A DNA stretch of 64,000 bases from Aquimarina macrocephali JAMB N27. GTDB lineage: Bacteria > Bacteroidota > Bacteroidia > Flavobacteriales > Flavobacteriaceae. Below, piece by piece: positions 1 through 9,359 of the stretch; the first letter of the stretch is position 1, and each line of letters starts with the position of its first letter. Position numbers and translations under genes: made by a program. The stretch is from positions 1 through 64,000 of the forward strand of contig NZ_JACA01000035.1 in assembly GCF_000520995.1 (NCBI RefSeq), given 5' to 3'. A model generated the notes under the pieces. It was not told where the DNA came from. It ran no database searches and saw only the letters and a program-made list of their open reading frames with translations.

Positions 1-341
1 CAGGAGGTAGTCTTGTGACTATTGATAACCCACATACTATCGCAGCTGTTGCACAAAGAAATGATACTTCATTGGCAGACGAGAACAGTGTTGTAGAGAA
101 AGAACTGGAAATTCATCCAAATCCGATAGAATCTGGTGTATTACACATCAAATATCCTAATTATACTAAGGCCAATAGGTCTGAAGCTATCATTAGAGAT
201 ATGTTCGGAAGGGTGGTTGATAAAGTATACTTTAAATCAGAAACAACAACCTATGCTATTGATAAATTAAATGCAGGGGTATATTTCATTGTTATTAAAA
301 CAAGAGAAGGAGAGGAAAGTAAGAAGTTTATTAAGAAATAG
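1..341 (+). CDS. C-terminal fragment of a secreted protein with a T9SS sorting domain (5' end off window)
   Basis: Only the last ~113 codons are present; the frame is open to the first base of the window. A GTG at 15 could be called a start, but the open frame before it and the absence of a signal peptide make this the tail of a larger protein. The last ~75 residues are a type IX secretion C-terminal domain (Por_Secre_tail type): an IHPNPIESG motif, a repeated beta-strand pattern, a GVYFIVI strand and a basic end KKFIKK. This tail directs export across the outer membrane by the T9SS and is then removed. It is clearly similar to the tail of the metalloprotease that follows (IYPNPITSG, GVYFIII, RKFIKR). 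The catalytic or binding part lies upstream and cannot be named. A strong terminator follows. Confidence 0.85.
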   Translation, partial: GGSLVTIDNPHTIAAVAQRNDTSLADENSVVEKELEIHPNPIESGVLHIKYPNYTKANRSEAIIRDMFGRVVDKVYFKSETTTYAIDKLNAGVYFIVIKTREGEESKKFIKK

Positions 342-362
342 AACATCTTTCTTACTAGTAGT

Positions 363-396
363 AAACTGCCTGAACATATGTTCAGGCAGTTTTTTT
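363..396 (+). terminator. Rho-independent terminator
   Basis: A perfect 26-nt palindrome (ACTGCCTGAACAT and its reverse complement, 365-390) is followed by a run of seven T. It sits 22 bp after the stop of the preceding T9SS-tail gene and ends that transcript. Confidence 0.85.
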
Positions 397-593
397 ATGA
401 AGTATAATGATGAATCATAAACCTAATAGTTAAGTGTTTTTTCTCAAACAATAGCTCTTTTTAGACACCTATCTCAAATTGTTTTATTATCATTTTTTTA
501 ACACAAAAAAATAACTCTATAAGGGTAATCTGGTTTTTTTACGTCTATATTAATAAGAACTATTAAAAAACACTAACAAACAAACTCAAATTT

Positions 594-2789
594 ATGAAAT
601 CAAGAAAACAAGTAGTTGTTCTTCTTACACTTATGATGTTAACAACTATACAATTTGGATTCGCTCAAGAACCAGAATGTGGTGCAACTCCTCCAAAAAA
701 CTACAAAACTTTTATGCTTAAGCGGCTTAAGTCTATTACCGAAAATGGCAATAAAGCTTTAGCAGCTCCTGTATCACTACCAATACAACATCATGTTTCG
801 CGTAACTCGAGCGGAGGTTCCCCTGCAGTATCCAGTGCGCAAATTCAAAATGTAATGGATGAACTAAATGCAACTTATGCTCCAATGAATATTTCATTTC
901 ACGAATATGCTCCTACAAAATTTATAGATAACAGCAGTTGGAATCCTTCCTTCAACAAAAGTAATGATAGCCAACTAGCGCAATATGAAGTCGCAGAAGC
1001 TATTAATATTTTTTACTTTTCTAAAGTAACTTCAGGGAGTTCTTCTATCTGCGGATTTGCCAAATTTCCTGGTACTGGAAATCGAGCAATATTAGCTACT
1101 TCTTGTTCACAAAATGGCTCTACTTCTTCTCACGAATTGGGGCATTATTTTTCTGTCTTACATACACATTCTACATCTGGTGGAAGAGAGCTTGTAAAAC
1201 GAACAAATTGTTCTTCTGCCGGAGATTTTTTCTGTGATACCCCAGCAGATCCAAGACTTAGTAGTCTTGTTAATTCTAGTTGTAATTATACAGGAACAGC
1301 AACAGACGCTAATGGAGATCAATATCAACCTGATGTAAACAATGTAATGTCTTACACCCGTAAAAGCTGTCGTACCGGAGGTTTCTCTAGTCAACAACAA
1401 GATGCTATTGTGGCATCATTAGAATCAGACAGAGCCTATCTAATCGGTCCAACAACCCCACCTGTATGTACTACCATTAGTAATTTTCCGTATAGTGAAA
1501 GTTTTGAATCAGGATTAGGAGATTGGACCAATGCTACAGGAGATGATATTGAATGGACAAGAGATTCTAATGGAACTCCTTCAACGGGAACCGGGCCTTC
1601 TACAGCACAAAATGGTTCTTTCTACCTTTATACAGAGGCATCTACAAATGTAACTCCTGCGGGGAGTCCTAACAAAACAGCAATATTAAACAGCCCATGT
1701 ATAGATCTAAACCAAGCTAACAATATGTCTCTAGAATTTGGATATCATATGCTAGGTAGTGACATAGGAACTATAGAAGTTTTGGTAAGCACCAATGATG
1801 GAACATCTTATACTTCTATATGGTCTCAAAATGGAGCTAAAGGAGATACCTGGAATCAGGCAATTGTTAATCTTTCGGGATACTCTGGCTCTGTAATTAG
1901 ATTACAGTTTAAAGGAACTACGGGAGCTAGCTGGAGAAGTGATTTGGCAATTGATAATATCAAAATCAAAGCAACCACAACCAATCCTCCTTCTTGTAAT
2001 GGGATTACCAGTTTTCCTTATAATGAAAGTTTTGAATCCGGAGTTGGCGAATGGACACAAGAAACCAGTGATAATATAAACTGGACAGTTGATAGCAATG
2101 GTACGCCATCATCTAGCACAGGACCATCTTCTGCCACTAACGGTAGTAATTATATCTTTACTGAAGCTTCTGGTAACGGAAATGGGTTTCCTAATAAAGT
2201 AGCTTTATTAACAAGCCCTTGTATAGATTTAACCAATGAATCAAATGCACAACTTAGCTTTGACTATCATATGTATGGATCAAATATGGGTACTTTAGAA
2301 GTACGTGTATCGACCAATGATGGTGCAAACTGGACTACTGCCTGGAGCAAAAATGGAAATCAGGGAAATAGTTGGAATTCTCAAACCGTAAGCTTATCTA
2401 CTTATAGTGGGTCTACCATAAAATTGCAGCTTAAAGGAACTACAGGATCCAGTTACAGAAGTGATATGGCTATCGATAACTTGAAAATCACCTCTGGTTC
2501 TGCAGATAGTGATGTCGCTGATAATGACACTCATTCGATAAACCAAAAGATAAGTATCTATCCTAATCCTATCACATCAGGTTCTTTATCGATCAAATAC
2601 CCAGGATTTTCTAAAAGTGAAGGGAAAACACAAATCACCATCACAGACTTTCTAGGAAAAGCAATTGATGTGGTCGATTCTAATAACGAAACCACTTCTT
2701 ACGATGTTAGCAATCTAAGTAACGGTGTTTATTTTATAATCATTAAGAATATAGAAGGACAAGTAACTCGAAAATTTATCAAAAGATAA
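594..2789 (+). CDS. Secreted M43-type (pappalysin-like) zinc metalloprotease with two MAM-like domains and T9SS tail
   Basis: 731 residues. A Sec signal peptide (1-24, ending FGFAQ) is followed by a metalloprotease domain with the zinc site HELGHYFSVLH at 180-190 and a Met-turn VMSY at 251-254, the layout of family M43. Two similar MAM-like domains follow, about 289-461 and 467-635, each opening with FPY(S/N)ESFESG. A type IX secretion sorting tail occupies about 655-731 and ends RKFIKR. It is probably secreted or surface-released and digests extracellular protein; the substrate is unknown. Odd point: in the family pattern HExxHxxGxxH the glycine is serine (S187). It is flanked by terminators and so likely monocistronic. 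The ATG at 594 is the only start that gives a signal peptide. Confidence 0.9.
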   Translation: MKSRKQVVVLLTLMMLTTIQFGFAQEPECGATPPKNYKTFMLKRLKSITENGNKALAAPVSLPIQHHVSRNSSGGSPAVSSAQIQNVMDELNATYAPMNISFHEYAPTKFIDNSSWNPSFNKSNDSQLAQYEVAEAINIFYFSKVTSGSSSICGFAKFPGTGNRAILATSCSQNGSTSSHELGHYFSVLHTHSTSGGRELVKRTNCSSAGDFFCDTPADPRLSSLVNSSCNYTGTATDANGDQYQPDVNNVMSYTRKSCRTGGFSSQQQDAIVASLESDRAYLIGPTTPPVCTTISNFPYSESFESGLGDWTNATGDDIEWTRDSNGTPSTGTGPSTAQNGSFYLYTEASTNVTPAGSPNKTAILNSPCIDLNQANNMSLEFGYHMLGSDIGTIEVLVSTNDGTSYTSIWSQNGAKGDTWNQAIVNLSGYSGSVIRLQFKGTTGASWRSDLAIDNIKIKATTTNPPSCNGITSFPYNESFESGVGEWTQETSDNINWTVDSNGTPSSSTGPSSATNGSNYIFTEASGNGNGFPNKVALLTSPCIDLTNESNAQLSFDYHMYGSNMGTLEVRVSTNDGANWTTAWSKNGNQGNSWNSQTVSLSTYSGSTIKLQLKGTTGSSYRSDMAIDNLKITSGSADSDVADNDTHSINQKISIYPNPITSGSLSIKYPGFSKSEGKTQITITDFLGKAIDVVDSNNETTSYDVSNLSNGVYFIIIKNIEGQVTRKFIKR

Positions 2790-2819
2790 GATTTGTTTAG
2801 TTTTTTTTTGAATGTACCC

Positions 2820-2856
2820 CAGCTGCCCGAGAACTTGTTTTCGGGCAGTTCTTTTT
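2820..2856 (+). terminator. Rho-independent terminator
   Basis: Stem CTGCCCGA (2823-2830) and TCGGGCAG (2841-2848) with partial pairing into the loop, followed by TTCTTTTT. It lies 30 bp after the metalloprotease stop. Confidence 0.75.
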
Positions 2857-2925
2857 ACACAAAACATCATATGGAATTTGTTTTGTAAGTTTAAGGCTCT
2901 ATAAAACACATAATCATATTTAATT

Positions 2926-4254
2926 ATGAAAAACTTTTCAATTTTTGCTGCTATTGCTCTCCTACTTATTTCATGCAAACAAGAAAATATGAAAAAAGAT
3001 ACTTCTACAGAAGATCAATCAACCACTACAGAGGATCAACTTATTGCTAAAGCAAAAGAGATTCATAATAAAGTCATTACTCTCGACACCCACTGTGATA
3101 TCAATATAAAAAACTTTACCGATTCTATTAACTACACTCAGGATCTTAGTTCACAAATCACTTTACCTAAAATGAAAAAGGGTGGATTAGATGTTGCCTG
3201 GTTTATTGTTTATACCGGGCAAGATTCACTAACAACCAAAGGGTATGAAAAAGCCTATGAAATTGCAATGTCAAAATTTAAAGCTATCCATAAACTAGCA
3301 GAAGAAATTGCACCGGATCAAATTGAATTGGCCTTAACATCGGATGATGTTCGTCGTATCCATAAAAAAGGAAAGAAAGTAGCTATGATTGGTATCGAAA
3401 ATGGATACCCTGTAGGAACCGACATCAATAACATAAAGAAATTTCATGATCTTGGTGCCAGATATATGTCACTTTCTCATAATGGGCATAGCCAGCTTTG
3501 TGATTCTAATACTGGTGAAGCAGATGACATTTGGTTACACAATGGATTAAGTGATCTGGGAAAAGAAGTGATTGCAGAAATGAATAAAACAGGGATCATG
3601 ATAGATGTTTCCCATCCTTCTAAAGAATCTATGCGACAAATGATCAAACTTACCAAAGCTCCGATCATTGCTTCTCACTCTTCTGCAAGAGCATTATGTG
3701 ATCATAGTAGAAATCTGGATGACGAGCAATTGCAATGGTTAAAAGAAAATGGTGGTGTGGTTCAAACCGTAGCTTTTACTTCTTACCTGAATACAGAGAA
3801 ATTTGAAAAACGAAATAAGAAAGAAGTAGAAATAGCCAAGCAAATCGCTGATTCTATGGGAGTAACTTGGATAGAACGAAAAGAAATAGCTAAACTAGGT
3901 GCCGAAGAAAAAGAAAAGTACTATGATTTTTATATGAAAATGCTAACGATTCGAAGAAAAAAAGTAAAGGAAATGGATGATCTTCCTCCTGCTGTCGATG
4001 TCGTGGATTTTGTAAATCATATTGATTATATGGTTAATAAAATTGGCATTGATCATGTAGGGATTAGTTCTGATTTTGACGGAGGCGGTGGAATTGAAGG
4101 ATGGAGTGATGCTTCTGAAACTTTTAATGTAACTCTGGAATTGGTAAAACGCGGATATACAGAAGAACAAATCGGAAAGCTCTGGAGTGGAAACCTGTTA
4201 CGTGTTCTTGATGAAGTACAAAAGGTAGCTAAAGAGTTAGGTCATGCTGGATAG
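2926..4254 (+). CDS. Membrane dipeptidase, peptidase family M19, lipoprotein
   Basis: 442 residues. The N-terminus is a lipoprotein signal (LLISCKQ, acylated Cys at about 17). The body matches zinc-dependent renal-dipeptidase-type enzymes (M19): THCD with ligands H56 and D58, the bridging glutamate in IGIENG (E158), then SHNGHS, DVSHPS and SHSSAR histidine motifs and a C-terminal GISSDFDG. Such enzymes hydrolyse dipeptides, often with a D- or dehydro-residue at the C-terminal position; substrate preference cannot be read here. It is probably anchored in the periplasm or outer membrane. It is convergent with the FolK/dNK gene, with only 2 bp between the stop codons and no room for a separate terminator. 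Confidence 0.93.
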   Translation: MKNFSIFAAIALLLISCKQENMKKDTSTEDQSTTTEDQLIAKAKEIHNKVITLDTHCDINIKNFTDSINYTQDLSSQITLPKMKKGGLDVAWFIVYTGQDSLTTKGYEKAYEIAMSKFKAIHKLAEEIAPDQIELALTSDDVRRIHKKGKKVAMIGIENGYPVGTDINNIKKFHDLGARYMSLSHNGHSQLCDSNTGEADDIWLHNGLSDLGKEVIAEMNKTGIMIDVSHPSKESMRQMIKLTKAPIIASHSSARALCDHSRNLDDEQLQWLKENGGVVQTVAFTSYLNTEKFEKRNKKEVEIAKQIADSMGVTWIERKEIAKLGAEEKEKYYDFYMKMLTIRRKKVKEMDDLPPAVDVVDFVNHIDYMVNKIGIDHVGISSDFDGGGGIEGWSDASETFNVTLELVKRGYTEEQIGKLWSGNLLRVLDEVQKVAKELGHAG

Positions 4255-4256
4255 CA

Positions 4257-5384
4257 TTATTTTGAAATCTCTTCGATAATTGAAATGTAATCTGATCGGT
4301 TTGCTATAAAATCCCGTTCAGATACATCGATTATCTTTATATTAAATTGCGGTTGTGATTTCATGAATTGCAAATACCCCTTATTGATCTTATCCAGATA
4401 TTCTGCAGGGATTTTTTGCTCATAGTCTCTACCTCTTTTTTTGATATTTTCTAAAAGACGTTCTGTATTTTGATATAAATAAACGTATAGCCCGGGTTTA
4501 GCCAAATTTCTATACATCAGGTCAAATACTTTTTTATACAGCATAAACTCTTCTGATTGTAAGGTGACCTTAGCAAAAATCAATGATTTAAACACATCAT
4601 AATCACTCACTACAAAATCTTTAAACAAATCAAATTGTGCAATATCATCTTGTAAACGTTGATAACGATCCGCCAGAAAAGACATCTCGAGAGGAAAAGC
4701 ATAACGCTCCATATCCTCATAAAACTTTGGCAAAAAAGGATTATCGGCAAACCGTTCCAGAATGAGTTTTGCATTAAACTCTTTAGCAATCAATTGTGCC
4801 AAACTTGTTTTACCAGCCCCAATATTTCCCTCAACAGTAAGGTATTGAAACCGTGACAAAGTATATTTCTCTTTTGGGTTTATTATTTTTTCACCAAGTA
4901 GAGTCACTTTCGAATCATCAGAAGTACTCTCTAACAATTGTTTTACGGTTAACTTCAATATTGGATGTACAATATCTCCTGCAATCTCTGCTAGTGGTTC
5001 TAGCACAAATTTTCGATCCTGCATTGCAGGATGAGGAACTATCAATTCTTTGGTTTCTATATTTCCTTCCGAAGAAAAAATAATATCCAGATCAATTGTT
5101 CTTGCCTCATACCCTTTACCATCTGTTCTATTTCTACCCAGAGAATTTTCGATTCCTAACAAGATCGTCAATACTTCAGTTTCAGAAAGAAAAGTACGTA
5201 CTGTAATACAAGCATTATAAAAATCATCACTATTAAATCCCCAGGCCGGAGTTTGATATACGCCAGAAATTGAGACTAGGTCTCCTACCGTTTCATATAT
5301 CTCATTAACAGCGTTCTGTAGAAAATCCATGCGATTTCCTATATTACTTCCTAATGAAATATGTAACAAACGGGATGTTTTCAA
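4257..5384 (-). CDS. folK: Fusion of HPPK (FolK) with a deoxynucleoside kinase
   Basis: 375 residues with two enzymes in one chain. Residues ~7-150 are 6-hydroxymethyl-7,8-dihydropterin pyrophosphokinase: LGSNIGNR at 11-18, RTIDLDIIF at 95-103 (metal-binding aspartates), PHPAMQDRKFVLEP at 117-130. This domain transfers pyrophosphate from ATP in folate synthesis. Residues ~178-375 are a deoxynucleoside kinase of the dAdo/dGuo kinase type: P-loop EGNIGAGKT at 185-193, catalytic-region LILER (E210), and ADRYQRL at 238-244. It would salvage deoxyribonucleosides. The same fusion is known in other Flavobacteriia. Both halves keep their key motifs, so both are probably active. The deoxynucleoside preferred by the kinase half cannot be read from sequence. 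Confidence 0.92.
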   Translation of the reverse strand: MKTSRLLHISLGSNIGNRMDFLQNAVNEIYETVGDLVSISGVYQTPAWGFNSDDFYNACITVRTFLSETEVLTILLGIENSLGRNRTDGKGYEARTIDLDIIFSSEGNIETKELIVPHPAMQDRKFVLEPLAEIAGDIVHPILKLTVKQLLESTSDDSKVTLLGEKIINPKEKYTLSRFQYLTVEGNIGAGKTSLAQLIAKEFNAKLILERFADNPFLPKFYEDMERYAFPLEMSFLADRYQRLQDDIAQFDLFKDFVVSDYDVFKSLIFAKVTLQSEEFMLYKKVFDLMYRNLAKPGLYVYLYQNTERLLENIKKRGRDYEQKIPAEYLDKINKGYLQFMKSQPQFNIKIIDVSERDFIANRSDYISIIEEISK

Positions 5385-5495
5385 TATTGGATTTTTTATA
5401 TTCTGATCAGAACTCCTTATTTTTAGGACAAATTAAACAAAACAAAATCACTTCGCCTTATTTTTGAGCGAACTATTATTAACTATTATTTTATT

Positions 5496-6203
5496 TTGAG
5501 CGAAACTCTTCTAAACTTAAAAAATAAACGTACTGCTTATAGAATATACCTGATACTTGGTGCGCTTTTTATTTCATCTTTGGTTGTATCTAACCTTATT
5601 TTTCAAAAATTCTTTTATTGGGATTTTTTCGGAGTATACACTTTTGAAATTTCTGTGGGTATCCTACCGTACCCTATTACTTTTTTGATCACAGATATTA
5701 TTAGTGAAGTATATGGTAAGAGAAAAGCTAATCAAATTGTTACTGCTGGTATTTTTGCATCTTTTTTCTCATTACTCATTGTATATGCTTCATCTTCGGT
5801 TCCTGCTACGTCATGGTCCCCTATAGATGATAAAATATTTAATCAGGTTTTTGGTGCCACAGTAATTGCCGTATTTGCATCAATGATGGCCTATCTTTTT
5901 GCACAATATATCGACATCCAGATTTTTCATTTTTGGAAACGCATTACCAAAGGAAAACACCTTTGGTTGCGAAATAACTTCTCTACTTTTTCTTCCCAGT
6001 TTATAGATACGCTAACAGTTCTTTTATTACTATGCTCTGCTGGGATTATCGATTGGGATCGTTTTGGGATATTATTACTTAATGGTTTTTTGTTTAAAAT
6101 ATTGGTTGCTGCGCTAGATACTCCCATTTTGTACCTATGTGTATATGTCATAAGAAAACGATTTAAGCTAAAACAAGGCGGTGAATTAGCTCTGGAAATT
6201 TAA
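5496..6203 (+). CDS. Queuosine precursor transporter (YhhQ / DUF165 family)
   Basis: 235 residues, a hydrophobic integral membrane protein with about six membrane spans. The family signature is seen in PYPITFLITDIISEVYGKR (about 60-78). Family members import queuosine precursors (preQ0/preQ1) for tRNA modification. The frame has no ATG before residue ~130, so a TTG at 5496 must be the start, or a nearby alternative start codon. The TTG lies inside the second copy of a near-duplicated leader TTATTTTGAGCGAA. The gene is divergent from folK-dNK. The N-terminus is uncertain; the family call is firm. Confidence 0.85.
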   Translation: MSETLLNLKNKRTAYRIYLILGALFISSLVVSNLIFQKFFYWDFFGVYTFEISVGILPYPITFLITDIISEVYGKRKANQIVTAGIFASFFSLLIVYASSSVPATSWSPIDDKIFNQVFGATVIAVFASMMAYLFAQYIDIQIFHFWKRITKGKHLWLRNNFSTFSSQFIDTLTVLLLLCSAGIIDWDRFGILLLNGFLFKILVAALDTPILYLCVYVIRKRFKLKQGGELALEI

Positions 6204-6240
6204 AATCTAACAAATAGTTAACTTAAAAAAAGTAACATCG

Positions 6241-6248
6241 TATCTTTG
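6241..6248 (+). promoter_or_regulatory. -7 element (TAnnTTTG) for the asmA-like gene
   Basis: TATCTTTG matches the Bacteroidota sigma-A -7 consensus TAnnTTTG and lies 34 bp before the ATG of the AsmA-like gene. The -33 box is poor (TTAAC region near 6218), so only the -7 element is claimed. Confidence 0.45.
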
Positions 6249-6282
6249 TAAATCGTTACTTTATCTCAAAGCTATTTTTATC

Positions 6283-8916
6283 ATGAAAAAAGTCCTCAAA
6301 ATTCTTGGTATTTTTTTACTACTACTTATCATAGGTGTCATCTCAATTCCTTTTTTATTTAAGGGAACTATCCAGGATAAAGTACGTTACCTGGTGAATG
6401 AGCATGTACATGCAAAAGTAGATTTTGCAAATTTGGACATCAGTCTTATCAGGAGCTTTCCTCAAGCATCTGTGGTTATCGATGAACTTTCGATCATTAA
6501 TTATGCGCCTTTTGAAGGAGATACCCTTGCATATTCTAAAAAAATTGCATTGGATATGTCTATTAAAGAGTTGTTTAAAAATGCTTCAGAACCTATTAGT
6601 GTTCAAAAAATAGTAATCGATGAAGCCAATATTGCAATCAAAACTGATTCATTAGGGAACTCTAATGTTGATATCGTTAAAAAACAGGAAGATGTTGCAG
6701 AAACTCAACCGGAAGAAGAAAGTGGTGCTTTTACCTTTGCTTTAGATCATTATGAAATAAACGATAGTAAAATTCTATTTAAAGATGATATAAGCAAAAC
6801 CATATTGGCGATGACAGATCTTAATCATAGCGGTGATGGGTCGATCTCTGGTGAGAAAATAATTTTGGATACCAAAACAAATACTGAAGCCTCATTAAAT
6901 CTCGATGGCACTAAGTATCTAAATAAAAACAAATTACAACTTGATGCTCAAATAGAATTAGATCTAGAGAATCAACGTTATTCTTTTAAAGAAAACAAGG
7001 CCCAGATCAACAGATTACCTCTTGAATTTGCTGGTTATGTTCAGTTATTCGAAAAATATACTGATGTAGATCTTAGTTTTAAAACCCCTTCGTCTGATTT
7101 TAAGAATTTCCTGGCTGTTATCCCCGAAACTTATGTCAAAAACCTGGATGGAATACAAACTAGTGGAGACTTTTCTATTAATGGAGTTATTAAAGGAAAA
7201 TCTGACGACACTTATATTCCAAAAATGGATATCAAGATCGCTTCAAGTAATGCTTCTTTTAAATACCCTGACTTGCCTAAAGGCGTTAAAAGCATAAATA
7301 TTGATACTCAGATCAAGAATGAAACCGGGTTGGTGGACGATACGTACATAAATATTGACAATCTAACTTTCAAAATAGATCAGGATTCTTTTGCTGCCAA
7401 AGGTAGTCTGCGAAATCTAACTAAAAACATGATCGTAGATATGATGCTGAAAGGCACATTAAACCTGGCTAATCTAAATCAGGCATATCCGTTACAATTG
7501 GAAGAAAAAATAAATGGAATTGTTAATGCAGATGTCAAAACTAATTTTGACATGCAATCTTTAGAAAAGGAACAATATCAGAATGTAAAAAGCTCAGGTA
7601 CTGCCAGTATCTCTCAATTTACATATGCTTCTTCTGATACGCCTAATGAAATAAAAATTGAAAACGCCAATGTAAGTTTTACACCAGAAACCATTTCATT
7701 AGATAAGATGCAGGCTACCACCGGAAGATCAGATCTTGCAGCTACAGGTACTATACAAAATCTTATGGGCTTTTTATTTGCTAAGCAAGACCTAAAAGGA
7801 AATTTTGATGTAAACTCTAATGTGTTTGCTGTAGATGATTTTATGGTGAGTGAACAAGAGGCCGAAGCCGAAGAAGAGGTCGCAAGCACAACAGAAGATG
7901 AGACCATGAGAATTCCCTCTTTTCTGGATGCTACACTAAATTTTGATACCAAAAAAGTTTTCTACGATAACTTAGAATTACAAAATACAAAAGGAACAGT
8001 AAAGATAAAAGATGAAACTGCCTATCTAGAAAACGTAACTTCTAATATTTTTGATGGAGGAATGGCTCTTAATGGTAACGTATCTACTAAATCTAAAGTT
8101 CCTACTTTTGATATGGCTCTCGATTTAAGTAAAATCGATATCGTAAAATCTTTTAATAATTTAGAATTAATAAAAGGTCTAGCTCCCATAGCAAAAGCAC
8201 TTACTGGTAACCTTACAACAAAAATCAACCTTAATGGTAATCTCAATGAAAATCTTATTCCTGTTTTAACCTCATTAAAAGGTAAAGCACTTGCCGAAAT
8301 CCTTAATGCCCAAGTCTCTACAACTAAGACTCCATTTTTATCTACCTTAGATAACCAGCTTAATTTTGTAGAAATTGATCAATTAAATCTAAAAGACATT
8401 AAAACTAACCTGAGTTTTGATGATGGAAAAATTAATGTAAAACCATTTGAGTTTGATGTCCAGGGAATAAAAGTTACTGCTGGTGGAAATCATAGTTTTG
8501 AACAAAACATGAATTATAATATCAAACTAGATGTACCTGCCAAATATCTAGGTAGTGAGGTTGGAAATTTGATCTCGCAACTTGATCAAAAAGAAGCTAA
8601 TAATATGACTGTTGGGCTACCAATTGGGCTCTCTGGTAATTTTAAAAACCCAAAGATTAACTTAAATACAGACCTAGCTATAAAACAACTCACACAACAA
8701 ATTGTAGATAAACAGAAAGAAAAAGTGAAAGGAGAACTTATCGGTAAGGGCGGGAAAGTATTAACAGATCTATTAGGAAATTCTAAAAAACAAACTGATT
8801 CTTCTAAAACGAATTCAAATAATACTGAAGAAACATTAAAAAATACTGCAAAAAATATTTTAGGAGGTTTTTTAGGCAAGAAAAAGAAAAAAGACTCTAC
8901 AAAAACAAAGAATTGA
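6283..8916 (+). CDS. AsmA-family protein
   Basis: 877 residues. There is one N-terminal membrane segment (about 5-26), then a long, mostly beta-strand periplasmic region typical of AsmA/TamB-like bridge proteins. Recognisable stretches are the N-terminal LIRSFPQASVVIDELSI (about 55-71) and a C-terminal AsmA-like domain about 610-800. The tail is very basic and rich in K/S/T/N (from about 820), ending GKKKKKDSTKTKN. AsmA-like proteins are thought to act in outer membrane lipid homeostasis or phospholipid transport; the exact role in flavobacteria is not established. It appears monocistronic with a -7 promoter element 34 bp upstream. Confidence 0.85.
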   Translation: MKKVLKILGIFLLLLIIGVISIPFLFKGTIQDKVRYLVNEHVHAKVDFANLDISLIRSFPQASVVIDELSIINYAPFEGDTLAYSKKIALDMSIKELFKNASEPISVQKIVIDEANIAIKTDSLGNSNVDIVKKQEDVAETQPEEESGAFTFALDHYEINDSKILFKDDISKTILAMTDLNHSGDGSISGEKIILDTKTNTEASLNLDGTKYLNKNKLQLDAQIELDLENQRYSFKENKAQINRLPLEFAGYVQLFEKYTDVDLSFKTPSSDFKNFLAVIPETYVKNLDGIQTSGDFSINGVIKGKSDDTYIPKMDIKIASSNASFKYPDLPKGVKSINIDTQIKNETGLVDDTYINIDNLTFKIDQDSFAAKGSLRNLTKNMIVDMMLKGTLNLANLNQAYPLQLEEKINGIVNADVKTNFDMQSLEKEQYQNVKSSGTASISQFTYASSDTPNEIKIENANVSFTPETISLDKMQATTGRSDLAATGTIQNLMGFLFAKQDLKGNFDVNSNVFAVDDFMVSEQEAEAEEEVASTTEDETMRIPSFLDATLNFDTKKVFYDNLELQNTKGTVKIKDETAYLENVTSNIFDGGMALNGNVSTKSKVPTFDMALDLSKIDIVKSFNNLELIKGLAPIAKALTGNLTTKINLNGNLNENLIPVLTSLKGKALAEILNAQVSTTKTPFLSTLDNQLNFVEIDQLNLKDIKTNLSFDDGKINVKPFEFDVQGIKVTAGGNHSFEQNMNYNIKLDVPAKYLGSEVGNLISQLDQKEANNMTVGLPIGLSGNFKNPKINLNTDLAIKQLTQQIVDKQKEKVKGELIGKGGKVLTDLLGNSKKQTDSSKTNSNNTEETLKNTAKNILGGFLGKKKKKDSTKTKN

Positions 8917-9359
8917 TAAATATAATAGAGAAGAGTGTAGGTGTACAACAAGTTTTTTTCTTCCCACATTTATCACCAAATGAAGTGAAGTCTCCCTCTA
9001 TTGCATCCCCCTACTCAGATATTAAGCAGCTGCTTGTCATTTAGTGCAGAAATTGTATTCTTGTCTAAAACTAGCTTTTTTTCATGATTTAAAAATTTTG
9101 AATTAAGAGTATTCTTAAAGTAGTGATAATTGGATAACTATTCTGAATGCTACTAGATACTCATGTGAAGATTACAAACATTAGGACTAGTAACTATTAC
9201 GATAACTGGTACAATAGAAATCACTATATAAAAAGAGAATACCTGATTTCTCAAGCACCCTCTTGTACTCAAAAATAATTTTTTATTGGACACGATGATT
9301 CAATTGGTTTTTACATCACAGATTTATATATGTATAGGAGACTCCATCAAAATTTAAAA
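8917..9359. other. Intergenic region, no gene seen
   Basis: 443 bp between the AsmA-like gene and the stop of the astacin-type gene. Stops occur in all frames and no hairpin followed by a T-run is seen. The only structure noted is a 12-bp perfect palindrome AAGCAGCTGCTT at 9024-9035, of unknown meaning. The region also holds the 3' ends of two convergent transcripts. Confidence 0.6.

Noticed and set aside
2715..2978. 87-aa open frame on the minus strand
   Set aside because: Runs through a terminator and the starts or ends of two real genes.
7614..7952. 112-aa open frame on the minus strand
   Set aside because: Lies wholly inside the AsmA-like gene and shows no independent features.
8586..8969. 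127-aa open frame on the minus strand, Phe/Ser-rich
   Set aside because: Complement of the lysine-rich end of the AsmA-like gene; composition is just the mirror of AAA/AAG codons.
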